Below, in pieces: positions 24,589-32,767 of a DNA stretch of 64,000 nucleotides (position 1 is its first letter; every line of letters begins with the position of its first letter). Location: contig CAVRWL010000003.1 in assembly GCA_963724945.1 (NCBI GenBank), positions 2,046,001-2,110,000 on the forward strand, written 5' to 3'. The position numbers were made by a program, and so were the translations under genes. A model generated the notes under the pieces. The model saw only the letters and a list, made by a program, of their open reading frames with translations, was not told where the DNA came from and made no database searches. The stretch is from Hyphomicrobium_A sp963724945 (GTDB lineage Bacteria > Pseudomonadota > Alphaproteobacteria > Rhizobiales > Hyphomicrobiaceae).

Positions 24589-25101
24589 TCAAGTCTTCGC
24601 ACTGAACGGATGCTGCGCGGTATTGCGCTGGGCGGTTGCCTCGGCGGCGGTCGGCTTGCCGGCGACGGCGCGTGCGATCGACTCTTTCACGGCGCGGTAG
24701 TTGAAGTCCTGGATCTTGGCGTCGTCGGCTGCTTCCCAGTGAATGAACACGCCAACGCAGATGTAGATGTCGTCGGCTTCCGACGCCGGGATGACGCCCT
24801 CGGCGACGGAGTCCTGCACGGCCTTGGCGACCGCGTACTGCGCGGGGCCGAACATCTGCACGGCCTGGCGCGCGTCCTTGATGGTGACCTTGTTGTAAAG
24901 GATCGTGCTCGGCTTGCAGGCGAGGTTCGGAGCGATGACGGCGAGCAGCGTCGTGAAGCCGTCCTTGTTGTTCGTCAGAGCGTTGCAGAATGCCGTCTCG
25001 GCGGCGCTGCCCCGCGGGCCCATGATGAGGTCGATATGCGCAACCTCATTTCCGTCGCCGACGAGGGATTCGCCGACCATCACTTTATTGATCTTGGCCA
25101 T
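24589..25101 (-). CDS. fae: Formaldehyde-activating enzyme
   Basis: A 170-residue cytoplasmic enzyme that condenses formaldehyde with H4MPT to methylene-H4MPT, the entry step of the dissimilatory pathway. The N-terminus INKVMVGESLVGDGNEVAHI has the conserved His (residue 22) implicated in catalysis, followed by GPRGSAAETAF and NLACKPSTILYNKVTIKD. Length matches the family. GGGAGGAA lies 8 bases before the ATG. About 205 bases separate it from the citG-like gene upstream, so it may have its own promoter, consistent with the very high expression of Fae in methylotrophs. A 6-bp hairpin CCCGCC/GGCGGG (24542-24559) lies downstream and may be its terminator. Confidence 0.95.
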   Translation of the reverse strand: MAKINKVMVGESLVGDGNEVAHIDLIMGPRGSAAETAFCNALTNNKDGFTTLLAVIAPNLACKPSTILYNKVTIKDARQAVQMFGPAQYAVAKAVQDSVAEGVIPASEADDIYICVGVFIHWEAADDAKIQDFNYRAVKESIARAVAGKPTAAEATAQRNTAQHPFSAKT

Positions 25102-25306
25102 TACGGGGTTCCTCCCATAGCTAAAAACACCACGAGCACCAACGCCACCCCGCCGTAGCCGGGTGCATGCCGGTTCTGCCCAATCTCTTAGCTATCCCTG
25201 TTATCTGCGATCGGCGGACAACTCGTCCCCGAACCGGTTGGCCGGATAGCGGCGCGCCTTAAGCACCGCCCCTAATTAACGCGAGGCACCCTCTTTCGAC
25301 AAGGGG

Positions 25307-26167
25307 TTAGACGGTGCCCGGCAGCCCCAGTCGCTCGCAAATCGACGCGGCAAACAGCGTTGCTACAACAAAGTCGGCCGTTGTTCCCGGGTTGAGGTTG
25401 CGGCTCTTCAATGCGGTGTCGAAGGCGAGCAAGGCCTCGAAGCTCTCCGGGCGGACGGCGGGATCCCAAAGGGCGGCATGGCGCCGGGCCTCGGCTTGGA
25501 CCGCCAGCGCCGCTTCCTCCCCGAGCTTGCGGGCGATGTGGCTGTCCGGGTACTGGGCGAGGTAGGCCATGTGCAATGTGGTAACCACGTTGGCACCGGC
25601 CCCGTTCCGGCCCGCCTGCTCGAGCAGCGGCAGACCGAACTCGAAGATCTCTGCAAGATCGGTGACATAGGCCCGCGCGATGCGGTCCCGGTCGGCGGCG
25701 AGCGCCATCGCCTGGCGCAATCCCGCCGTGGGGGGCCGGGCGACGTCCTGGTCGGGAGCGGTGCCGAGGCCGCCGGGGTTGGCGAGCCGTATCGCTGAAA
25801 AGACGTTTGCGGCATCCGCGGCATCGAGGGCCGCGAGCACGTGCCTGACACGGTCGCGCAGGCTGCCGCCGTCCTCATGTTGCGCTGCGGCTGCAAGCGG
25901 CGCTGACAGGAGAAGAATGCCGAGGTTCGTGTTGCAGTGAGCCGCCGCCATCGCAGCCTCGACGCCGCGCAGAATGCGCTCGCCGACCTGCAGCCGCTCA
26001 GCCGCGATCCACGGCGCCGAAGCTTCGGCCGCCGCCTCGAAGTGCGCCGGCTCCATGCCGTGGCCGCCGGCATGGACGTGCACGTTGCCGGGCTTCAAGG
26101 CCAAAAGCTCGGCGCGGGATGCGGCGAGGAAGGCTTCGCGCGTCTCGCTCTCGCTCAAGAGCGACAT
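25307..26167 (-). CDS. Triphosphoribosyl-dephospho-CoA synthase-like protein (CitG/MdcB family)
   Basis: A 286-residue protein of the CitG/MdcB family. Conserved features include LLALKPGNVHVHAGGHGM near the N-terminus, CNTNLGILLLSAPLAAA, and a C-terminal NPGTTADFVVATLFAA. In other bacteria these enzymes make a ribosylated CoA prosthetic group for citrate or malonate enzymes; neither is encoded here. A member of this family is part of the H4MPT cluster in Methylobacterium (orf7, as I recall), so it may transfer a ribosyl-phosphate group in cofactor synthesis. The start at 26167 overlaps the ATP-grasp gene by 13 bases. Confidence 0.7.
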   Translation of the reverse strand: MSLLSESETREAFLAASRAELLALKPGNVHVHAGGHGMEPAHFEAAAEASAPWIAAERLQVGERILRGVEAAMAAAHCNTNLGILLLSAPLAAAAQHEDGGSLRDRVRHVLAALDAADAANVFSAIRLANPGGLGTAPDQDVARPPTAGLRQAMALAADRDRIARAYVTDLAEIFEFGLPLLEQAGRNGAGANVVTTLHMAYLAQYPDSHIARKLGEEAALAVQAEARRHAALWDPAVRPESFEALLAFDTALKSRNLNPGTTADFVVATLFAASICERLGLPGTV

Positions 26168-27114
26168 TGGCGGCCATGCTGGTGCGTGCGCACGGCGGCG
26201 AGGAAGTCCTCGGCGATGGCATCCGCGATGTCGACGTCGGAGACGCTCTGCAGCCCCCGCCAGGATGGGTTGGAGTTGACCTCGAGCACGAGGAGGCGCC
26301 CGTCGGGCGCGCGGATCAGGTCGACGCCGGCGTAGTCGGCATCGACGGCTGCAAGCGCGGCGGTTGCGAGCGCCGTCATCTCGGCGGTAGGCGGACAGGC
26401 GACCGGGTTGCCGCCCTGGTGCACATTGGTGATCCAGCTGCCGCCCTTGCGGCCCATCGCGGCGATGGTGCGGGCGCGCGTGACGACGACGCGCCAATCC
26501 TCGAACATCGTGCCCGAGGAGGGCACGTAGTCCTGCAGGTAGTAGATATTGTCCGCGGCCTCGGGCGCAGGCAGGTCAGCGCGTGAGTCGACCTTTAACA
26601 GCCCTTTGCCCTGCGACCCGAACAGCGGCTTGAAGATCAGCGGCCGGCCGGCATCGCGCGTGTAGGCGGCGGCGGGGTCCTCCCCCTCGACCGTGCGCGT
26701 GCGCGGCGTAGCGATGCCAGCCTTGTGCAAAAGGAAGGTCGTCATCGATTTGTCGACGCAGCGCTCGATCGCGCGCGCATCGTTCCACACGCGCACGCCG
26801 CTCATGCGCAAAGCATGCAGGATGCCCAGCCGAAACGTGATCTGCTCCAGCGTTCCCGCCGAGATCGAGCGCACGAAGGCGGCATCGGGCAGTGCGCCGT
26901 CAAAGCCGGGGATGTCGATGCCGCTCGCGAGGCCGGTATCAAAAGCGCAGCGCGGCAGCGACGTCACGGTGACGGAGGCGCCACGTCGGCGCATGGCCTC
27001 TGCGAGGCGGCGGACGTGCCAGTCGCCGCTCTCCTCCTCGAGAAACAATGCAATGCGCGGTGCCCCGCCGGCCGGAGCCTCAGCGGAAGCTTGCGTCGAC
27101 GATCTCTGGAGCAA
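26155..27114 (-). CDS. RimK-type ATP-grasp ligase of the H4MPT cluster (MptN-like)
   Basis: A protein of about 319 residues with an ATP-grasp domain. Core elements are PLIFKPLFGSQGKGLLKVDS (ATP-binding loop), GGSWITNVHQGG and LLVLEVNSNPSWRGLQ (metal-binding Glu-Asn). In archaea, MptN of this family adds glutamate to tetrahydrosarcinapterin. Here it may add an amino acid to the pterin side chain. No ATG is available near the true N-terminus (ASAEAPAGGAPRIALFLEEE); the best start is TTG at 27114, which overlaps mch by 35 bases. The frame stays open upstream within mch. Confidence 0.7.
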   Translation of the reverse strand: MLQRSSTQASAEAPAGGAPRIALFLEEESGDWHVRRLAEAMRRRGASVTVTSLPRCAFDTGLASGIDIPGFDGALPDAAFVRSISAGTLEQITFRLGILHALRMSGVRVWNDARAIERCVDKSMTTFLLHKAGIATPRTRTVEGEDPAAAYTRDAGRPLIFKPLFGSQGKGLLKVDSRADLPAPEAADNIYYLQDYVPSSGTMFEDWRVVVTRARTIAAMGRKGGSWITNVHQGGNPVACPPTAEMTALATAALAAVDADYAGVDLIRAPDGRLLVLEVNSNPSWRGLQSVSDVDIADAIAEDFLAAVRTHQHGRQCRS

Positions 27115-28051
27115 GTTCGCCAGCGTGAAACGATGAGCCGGTGTCGAGGTTGGATACGGTGACCGCGGCCGGGCTGAACAACATGGGGTCGATCTTGTAG
27201 AAGTCGCCATTGACGGCGGCGAAGATCTCGGCGAACGGCTTGCCGTAGGCCGGGCTGTTGCGGCTCGGCAGCTCGTCGGCGAGCCTCTTGGCCGCCTCGT
27301 CGCTGCCGCGCACGTAGAGCTGCACGCGCCCGCCGTAGATGATGGCATCGTTGGTGCGGCCCATGGCGCTGACGAAGTCGGGGACAGGCGGCGAGATCGG
27401 CGCGGTGCCGACGCCGTCCTCGATGTTCTCGAGTGGGAAGTGCAGCGCGTGCGCCTTGTGCAGCGCCACCTCGAGCACGCGCGCGACGACCTGCACCGAG
27501 CCGGCGAGGCTGCCCGTCGGAGCGAAGAGAATGGTGAGATCGGCGGGCGCGACGCCACAATCGGCGGCAACCCGCTTGACGAGCCCTGGCGGCGGCGGCT
27601 TGTCGCCTTCTATGACGAGCGCGGCCTTGTTGTGGTGATCGACGTAGCCGAGCTCCTGGAAGAGCTCCTCCTTGCGCGACAGCGCGCGCGCGGGCCCTGA
27701 TCCGAGCGCGAAGAAGCCCGTCTCCTCGTCGCTCATGGTCCAGCCGCCGTACTGGCTGCCGAGGCAGGCGATGACGGGGTTGGAGGAGTGGACGGTGACG
27801 CCGAGCGGCCAGCGGGCGATACCCGAGGCGGTGTTGAGCGTGACGACGCCGAGCCCGCCCATGCAGATCTCGGCGAGCTGGCGGCCGGCTTCCAAGCCGC
27901 CGGGCGTGGCGGCCCCGAGGTCGATGCGGCGCTCGCCGGCCTCGCCGATCGAGACGATGCATCTGAGGGCGGCGGCGTCGGCAACGACGGCATCAACGAG
28001 CTTGGCCGCTCGCGCCGACACGCTCGGGGCGGGGCCGACGTACTTTTGCAT
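27080..28051 (-). CDS. mch: Methenyl-H4MPT cyclohydrolase
   Basis: A 323-residue cytoplasmic enzyme that hydrolyses methenyl-H4MPT to formyl-H4MPT, the third step of formaldehyde oxidation. It aligns over the whole family length: SARAAKLVDAVVADA at the start, CMGGLGVVTLN, NPVIACLGSQYGGW, VDHHNKAALVIEGDKPPPP-like central stretch and SPAAVTVSNLDTGSSFHAGE at the end. The ATG at 28051 lies 58 bases inside the upstream ATP-grasp gene, and its end overlaps the next ATP-grasp start. The gene is therefore embedded in a tightly packed operon read from beta-RFAP synthase to the citG-like gene. Confidence 0.95.
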   Translation of the reverse strand: MQKYVGPAPSVSARAAKLVDAVVADAAALRCIVSIGEAGERRIDLGAATPGGLEAGRQLAEICMGGLGVVTLNTASGIARWPLGVTVHSSNPVIACLGSQYGGWTMSDEETGFFALGSGPARALSRKEELFQELGYVDHHNKAALVIEGDKPPPPGLVKRVAADCGVAPADLTILFAPTGSLAGSVQVVARVLEVALHKAHALHFPLENIEDGVGTAPISPPVPDFVSAMGRTNDAIIYGGRVQLYVRGSDEAAKRLADELPSRNSPAYGKPFAEIFAAVNGDFYKIDPMLFSPAAVTVSNLDTGSSFHAGELAPEIVDASFR

Positions 28052-29198
28052 TGTTGAGCTCCGTGTCTGCCGCCCGTCCATATAGCATGTGAGCCAATTC
28101 GTCCAAGCGGTGTCGGCAATTGTACTCGGCGGTTGTGGCGGTTTCACCGGCCGCAAACACCGTTGCGATGGGTCGGTTAAGGGGGATGCGAGTGCCCGCA
28201 GAGGGGCGGTCGGCGGTCCAGGACGGCCAGGGGAGCGCACCGGCTGTGATCGTCGCGATATCGGCGTAGAGGACACCCGCGGCGCGGGCCCCCGGCGCCG
28301 GCTCGGGCGCGACCATCTCGCCCCCGCAACAGGCCGCGATGTGGGCTGCAAAGAGGGCGCCGGAAGCGTCGTCGAAGATATCGAGGGTGGCGCCGGGTCG
28401 CGGATTGACCTCAAGCAGCAGAGGGGTGGCCTCCCGCAGCAGGAAGTCGAAGGAGACGACGCCAATAAGTCCGAGTGCGTCGCAAATGGCCTCGGCTGCG
28501 GCGGTCATGCGCGCCTCGACCGCCGCCTCGAGGCCGACGGGCCCCGTCGCCCCACCGTACCGGTAGGGGCGCCGGCCGGTGCCGACGGTCCATTGACGAC
28601 TGAAGCCCACGACGTGGACGCTGCTCCGCCGCGCGACCGCGAGGAGGGAGACGGGCACGCCGTCCAAGCGGCGCTGGACGTAGCGGCCCCGCGACGACGG
28701 TGCCGCGCGGCAATCCATGACGTGGGCACCGCCGCTGCCGCCGATGCGCTTGGAGAGCCAGCCTTGGGGATCATCCGGGGGATCGTCCGGGGCCCCAAGC
28801 CGCGTCTCGGGGTGCCCGACGGCAAGCCGGTCGAGCAAAGGAAAGAAGACGGCGGGGTCTTTGGCCCGCGCTATGGCCGCCCCATCGTTGCCGATAAGTC
28901 TGTAGCGCTTGGCGAGCGTCGCGACGAGCTTCGGGGTGTCCTCGAAGCCCGAGCCGAGCACGAGGCCGACGGGCTGGCGCGCGGCTTGTGCAGCGAGGCG
29001 ATCAAGAGCCGCAAGCAGCGGCCGCGCCCGAAAGCCCAGCCGCGTCGCCTCGCTCAGACAATGGTACGCGCCGGCGCCTTCGCGCATGTCCGCGTCGCCG
29101 AAGGCATCGACCACCAAGGGTGTGAAGCCCGCCCGCCGGGCCGCGGCGGCGAGCGCCCGTCCCGACAGCGCGGCGATGAGGATCGTCTCTTGGCTCAA
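27993..29198 (-). CDS. ATP-grasp domain protein of the H4MPT cluster
   Basis: A 401-residue protein with an ATP-grasp fold. The N-terminal domain (ILIAALSGRALAAAARRAGF) is pre-ATP-grasp. The ATP-grasp core includes WLSKRIGGSGGAHV and LLLEVNPRPGATLDIF (catalytic Glu-Asn and the phosphate-binding turn). It resembles carbamoyl-phosphate/biotin-type ATP-grasp proteins found in H4MPT clusters. It probably ligates an acid to an amine during C1-cofactor synthesis; the substrate is unknown. It overlaps mtdB by 4 bases at its start and mch by 59 bases at its end. Confidence 0.75.
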   Translation of the reverse strand: MSQETILIAALSGRALAAAARRAGFTPLVVDAFGDADMREGAGAYHCLSEATRLGFRARPLLAALDRLAAQAARQPVGLVLGSGFEDTPKLVATLAKRYRLIGNDGAAIARAKDPAVFFPLLDRLAVGHPETRLGAPDDPPDDPQGWLSKRIGGSGGAHVMDCRAAPSSRGRYVQRRLDGVPVSLLAVARRSSVHVVGFSRQWTVGTGRRPYRYGGATGPVGLEAAVEARMTAAAEAICDALGLIGVVSFDFLLREATPLLLEVNPRPGATLDIFDDASGALFAAHIAACCGGEMVAPEPAPGARAAGVLYADIATITAGALPWPSWTADRPSAGTRIPLNRPIATVFAAGETATTAEYNCRHRLDELAHMLYGRAADTELNNAKVRRPRPERVGASGQAR

Positions 29199-30094
29199 GT
29201 GGTGAACGTCCGCGCGAACTGGAAGGCGTCGCGGAAGTCGAGGTGGAGCGCCTTGTCGGAAGCGATCATGCGCTTGAACAGCCCCAACTCCGTCTTGTAC
29301 TTCACGTCGCCGATGGCGAGCGGCCCGACCCCCAGAGCGTTGCAGCCGGGCAGCGGGGCGCCGTCCATGAACAGCTCCATGCCTTCCACGCCCGGTGGCG
29401 GCACGGCGTTCACGTCGGCAACGACGAGCAGGTTCTTGGCTATCGCCTTGTCGGCGGCGCTGATGACGCGCACGCCGGCGGCGGCGGCGGCAAAGATCAC
29501 CTCCGCATCGGCGATGATGGCTGTCTTCTGCTCAGGCGTCTCGCCCGGCGCGGGCTCCAGGTCGACGCCGAAGCGCTCCTTGGAGATGGCGGCCGACTTG
29601 AAGACGCGATCGATGCCACGGTGCGCGACAAGCTTCACCTTGGCGCCCTCCTGGGCGGCGATGATGGAGGAGGCGAAGCCCACGACGCCCGTGGCGCCGA
29701 ACACGGCGACGCGGATATCCTTCCATCCGCGGTTGAACTTTGTGCGCAGCACCCGCTCGACGCAGGCGACCATGGCGGCAGCCGTGGTGAACGAGCCGGC
29801 GGGATCGGCGAACGTCGACAGCTCGAAGGGCGGCACCAGCGCCTTGCGCGCGGCGTCCATCATGTCGAGCGCCAAAAGGGCATCCTTGCCGCCGATGAAT
29901 ATGCCGGTGCGCACGCCGTCTTGAGGAGGGCGTGAGAAAATGGCGTCCTGGGTGAGGCCCGTCACCTCCTCGAGCGTCACGTTGATATAGGGGACGATCA
30001 CCTTGAACCCGGCGTCTGCAGCCATGTTCACGTCGAAGGGGCTCATGTGCTTCTGCGGCGAGAACATGTGCAGAATCGGAGTGGCGTCGCTCAT
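29195..30094 (-). CDS. mtdB: NAD(P)-dependent methylene-H4MPT dehydrogenase
   Basis: A 299-residue enzyme that oxidises methylene-H4MPT to methenyl-H4MPT with NAD(P). The N-terminus ILHMFSPQKHMSPFDVNMAA is characteristic of the Mtd family. The Rossmann loop is VAVFGATGVVGFASS, then KVKLVAHRGIDR, with EVIFAAAAAGVRVI and GVGPLAIGDVKY later. It lies 32 bases after beta-RFAP synthase and is coupled by ATGA to the ATP-grasp gene. Together with fae and mch in the same kilobases it gives three consecutive pathway steps. Confidence 0.95.
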   Translation of the reverse strand: MSDATPILHMFSPQKHMSPFDVNMAADAGFKVIVPYINVTLEEVTGLTQDAIFSRPPQDGVRTGIFIGGKDALLALDMMDAARKALVPPFELSTFADPAGSFTTAAAMVACVERVLRTKFNRGWKDIRVAVFGATGVVGFASSIIAAQEGAKVKLVAHRGIDRVFKSAAISKERFGVDLEPAPGETPEQKTAIIADAEVIFAAAAAGVRVISAADKAIAKNLLVVADVNAVPPPGVEGMELFMDGAPLPGCNALGVGPLAIGDVKYKTELGLFKRMIASDKALHLDFRDAFQFARTFTT

Positions 30095-30126
30095 TGTTAC
30101 TTTCCTCGTCTCTTCATTTTTTTGCT

Positions 30127-31159
30127 CTACGGGCTCGCGATCCGCTCGACCGAGGCGCCCCTGTTGCGGCCTTTGGCGATCAGGATATCGAGACCCTCGG
30201 CTCTAGCGGCTTCGTTCAAAGAATCATAGAGGCGTTCGGCATTTTCCTTGGAGGACGTGAAGGCGAAACCGGTCGGGCCCCAGGAGCTTTGTCCGATCCC
30301 GAACGCACCTGCCGCCTTGAGCTTTTCCGCAACGCGTCCGACCGCCGGGCTGGTCCAGGGCCCGCCGCCTTGAGCGGCGGCGAAGTGCCCGCCGATGATC
30401 GATTGGATCTCCGTCAGCGCCGCACCGAACAAACGAATGTCGGCCTCCATCAGGCCGGGTACAAGCTGCATCAGAACGAGGCGACAGACATGGGCTGCCG
30501 CGGACTCCGATAGCGGCGGGCAGCGCGGCGAACGCTTCGGCCTCGGCCTCTCCGTGAACGCCCGCCGTGCGCGCGTCGATGATGAGCAGGATGCGCCAAG
30601 CCTCGGGGAAATCGGCGCGCATCAGGATGGGAGGCGGACGGTCCTCGGCGCCGCGGCCCCCGTCGACGATGAAGCCGCCGCGCTCGAAGGCAGCCATGCC
30701 GATGGCCGAGCGCGCGCCGCGCTCGAGGACGCAGCCGAGCTCGCCAATACCGCGCTCGATGCCCTCCAGCGCCAAAAACGCCGCCCCGACCGCGAGGGCG
30801 AGCTGGGTTCCCGAGCCGAGGCCCGCATGCGGCGGGATAGCGCTTGCCACGTCGAGCTGGTAGGCGGACGTCGTCGGGTAGATCTCGGCGAGGCGGCGCA
30901 GCGTCGCCAGCGCGCGGTTGCGGTCGGGGCCGTCCGCCTTGCCGGCGCGGGCACGGGCGAGGACGAGCTCTGTTGCCGGGCGATCGATGGCAAGCCCGAT
31001 GCTGCCGAAGCGGCGTCCCAGGTTGCCGTTGAGATCGAGGAAGCCCAAGTGGAGACGTGCCGGGGCAACGACGCGAACGGCGCCGGCCGGCCGGCCGCGC
31101 ACGGGGGCAGGCGATCCCTCGGAGGGAAGCTCGGTTTGCGTTGCGTCGGCCAGAGGCAT
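30127..31159 (-). pseudogene. Beta-ribofuranosylaminobenzene 5'-phosphate synthase, one frameshift
   Basis: This enzyme joins 4-hydroxybenzoate or p-aminobenzoate to PRPP, the first committed step of H4MPT synthesis. It is a GHMP-kinase-fold protein: APARLHLGFLDLNG near the N-terminus, then SAIPPHAGLGSGTQLALAVG as the substrate loop, and ERGARSAIGMAAFERGGFIV. The frame starting at ATG 31159 runs normally to ALP, then breaks near 30518-30520, where CCC in the coding sense seems to have one C too many. Reading on with that base removed gives PLSESAAAHVCRLVLMQLVP and continues to the stop at 30127. Since mtdB, mch and fae are intact, an assembly error is more likely than true loss. It diverges from the pterin dehydratase gene with 51 bases between. 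Confidence 0.8.
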
Positions 31160-31210
31160 TACTTTGAACCCAGGAGCATCAGTGTCCACAAACGACGAGG
31201 AGGCGACAAT

Positions 31211-31588
31211 ATGACGGCAGAGCGTGAAAAGCCCATGCCGGATGCCGAGGTTGCCGCATGGCTCCAACAAAACCTTCCCAAATGGCGTCTGGAGGACGGC
31301 TGGATCAGGAGAACATACAAGACGAACGGCTGGAAGGGGACGCTGATGGTGATCAATACGGTCGGCCATCTCGCCGAGGCCGCCTGGCACCATCCTGATA
31401 TCACGGCCTCCTACGCCTGGGTCGAGGTGCGCCTTATGACGCACACCGCCAAGGGCATCACCGGCAAGGACCTCGAGCTCGCCAAGAAGATCGAGGAGGT
31501 CGTGCAGTGGCAGCCAGGCAAGGAGGGCCGCGGCCTGGAAGGGACGCCGGCGACCGACATGCGGTTCGCCTACATCAAGTACGACTGA
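31211..31588 (+). CDS. Pterin-4a-carbinolamine dehydratase family protein
   Basis: A 125-residue protein of the 4a-hydroxytetrahydrobiopterin dehydratase family. The domain starts at about residue 10, and the conserved HHPDITASYAWVEVRLMTHT contains the catalytic His pair (WHHPD) and the third His in MTHT. No aromatic amino-acid hydroxylase is nearby, so a role in pterin cofactor metabolism tied to H4MPT is more likely than hydroxylation support. The C-terminal extension of about 25 residues (GLEGTPATDMRFAYIKYD) is longer than in the classical enzyme. It starts divergently from beta-RFAP synthase. Confidence 0.8.
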   Translation: MTAEREKPMPDAEVAAWLQQNLPKWRLEDGWIRRTYKTNGWKGTLMVINTVGHLAEAAWHHPDITASYAWVEVRLMTHTAKGITGKDLELAKKIEEVVQWQPGKEGRGLEGTPATDMRFAYIKYD

Positions 31589-31643
31589 GGGCTATCGCAT
31601 CCGCTCCGGGAAGCGCGGAGCGGCGGCGAGCGAGCGGACCACC

Positions 31644-32148
31644 ATGAGCTGCAGCGGCCACGGACTTCGATTGCATCATCGCAATCGGCTCCAACCTCGG
31701 CGACAAGGCCGGCAACATCGATACTGCGATCGACCTCTTGATCAGCTCGGGCGACATCAGGCTCGTGCGCCGCTCGCGCAATTTCGCCACCGAGCCGTGG
31801 GGCAAGACCGACCAGGACTGGTTCGTCAATGCGTGCATCGCCGTGGCGACGAAGCTGTCGCCGCACGATCTGCTGTTGCGCTGCCAGGGGATCGAGCGCC
31901 GCATGGGCCGCGTGCCGACCGAGAAGTGGGGCCCGCGTATCATCGACCTCGATCTACTGATCTATCGCGATGCCGTCATGCGCGAGCCTGATCTCGTGCT
32001 GCCGCATCCCCACATCGGCGAGCGCGCGTTCGTGCTGGCGCCGCTCATGGACGTTGCGCCTGACTTGAAGATCGGCGCATGCAGCGTCCGCGAGCTCTAC
32101 GCCGCCATCGATCTTGAAGGCGTGCGCCCGCTCGATGGCGCCCAATAG
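31644..32148 (+). CDS. folK: 2-amino-4-hydroxy-6-hydroxymethyldihydropteridine pyrophosphokinase, start codon out of frame
   Basis: FolK transfers pyrophosphate from ATP to hydroxymethyl-dihydropterin, a step shared by folate and H4MPT synthesis. The N-terminal motif AIGSNLGDKAGNID and the central RNFATEPWGKTDQDWFVNA and GPRIIDLDLLIY are all conserved. In the frame of this motif, however, a stop (31645-31647) comes first and no ATG, GTG or TTG stands before the essential GSNLGD loop. An ATG at 31644 is one base out of frame. Removing the A at 31647 would give a start followed by AAAATDFDCIIAIG. So either one base is wrong in the sequence or an unusual start codon is used. An in-frame TTG at 31738 would cut off the active site. 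Confidence 0.75.
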
Positions 32149-32152
32149 CAAA

Positions 32153-32180
32153 GCGCCGCGGACGCGCACGTCCACGGCGC
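32153..32180. terminator. Bidirectional hairpin between folK and the cytochrome gene
   Basis: GCGCCG and CGGCGC close a stem that continues, after one C-A mismatch, with GGAC/GTCC around the loop GCGCAC. It sits between two convergent genes. A further palindrome GCCCATATGGGC (32187-32198) follows at once, so both directions are likely to be stopped here. Confidence 0.6.
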
Positions 32181-32203
32181 TAGCACGCCCATATGGGCCT
32201 AGC

Positions 32204-32590
32204 TTATTTCTTCGGGCTTCCGTCGGCGTTGAACGAGCCGATATAGGCGGCGATGTCGTCGCGATCGAGCTCATCCTTGAGGCCGGGGAACAGCATCTTG
32301 TTGCCGGGCACCACCTTCTTGGGGTCGGCGATGTATTCCTTGAATTTGGCCTCGTCCCACACCCAGCCGGCTTTCTTCATGGCCTCTGAGTAATTGAAGC
32401 CCGCCTCGGTGCCGGCCTTGCGACCGAACAGACCGTTGAGGTTGGGGCCGACCTTATTCTTCGCACCCGGCCCGATCGAGTGACACGGCGCGCACTTGTT
32501 GAACACCTTCTTGCCGGCCTCAGGATCCTGCGCCGACGCAACCGCCGGCAACACGACCAACAGACCAGCTGCGAGAACCCACCTGAGCAT
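32204..32590 (-). CDS. Soluble class I cytochrome c (c2/c550 type)
   Basis: A 128-residue periplasmic cytochrome. Residues 1-20 are a signal peptide (LLVVLPAVASA), the haem site is CAPCH (C33, C36, H37), and the distal Met lies in GNKMLFPGL. The length and the motif GPNLNGLFGRKAGTEAGF are typical of mitochondrial-like cytochrome c2/c550. In a methylotroph it could accept electrons from XoxG and pass them to an oxidase. AAGGAA precedes the ATG at 32590. It lies downstream of pqqE but is separated from it by a terminator-like hairpin. Confidence 0.85.
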   Translation of the reverse strand: MLRWVLAAGLLVVLPAVASAQDPEAGKKVFNKCAPCHSIGPGAKNKVGPNLNGLFGRKAGTEAGFNYSEAMKKAGWVWDEAKFKEYIADPKKVVPGNKMLFPGLKDELDRDDIAAYIGSFNADGSPKK

Positions 32591-32705
32591 CCTGGTTTCC
32601 TTCCCTGTAGTAGTTGCTGCGATCACAGGCTATGAAGCGACCGCGCAATCTTCTAATGCCAGCTGGGAATGTGCCAAGACTTTTCTGAACTTGGGCTGAA
32701 CACAA

Positions 32706-32739
32706 ATGACGCACCCCCCTCGGTAGGGCGGTGCGTCAT
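32706..32739 (-). terminator. Hairpin after pqqE
   Basis: ATGACGCACC and GGTGCGTCAT form a perfect 10-bp stem with additional C/G pairing inside (CCC with GGG). It lies 28 bases downstream of the pqqE stop, so it is the likely terminator of the pqq operon. Confidence 0.65.
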
Positions 32740-32767
32740 AAACGGATTCAAATCCGTCGAACCGCGC

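Noticed and set aside
28089..29924. A 611-codon open frame on the plus strand
   Set aside because: It lies antisense to the ATP-grasp and mtdB genes, which have clear family motifs. The frame is rich in Arg, Gly and Ala with no domain, typical of GC-rich antisense.
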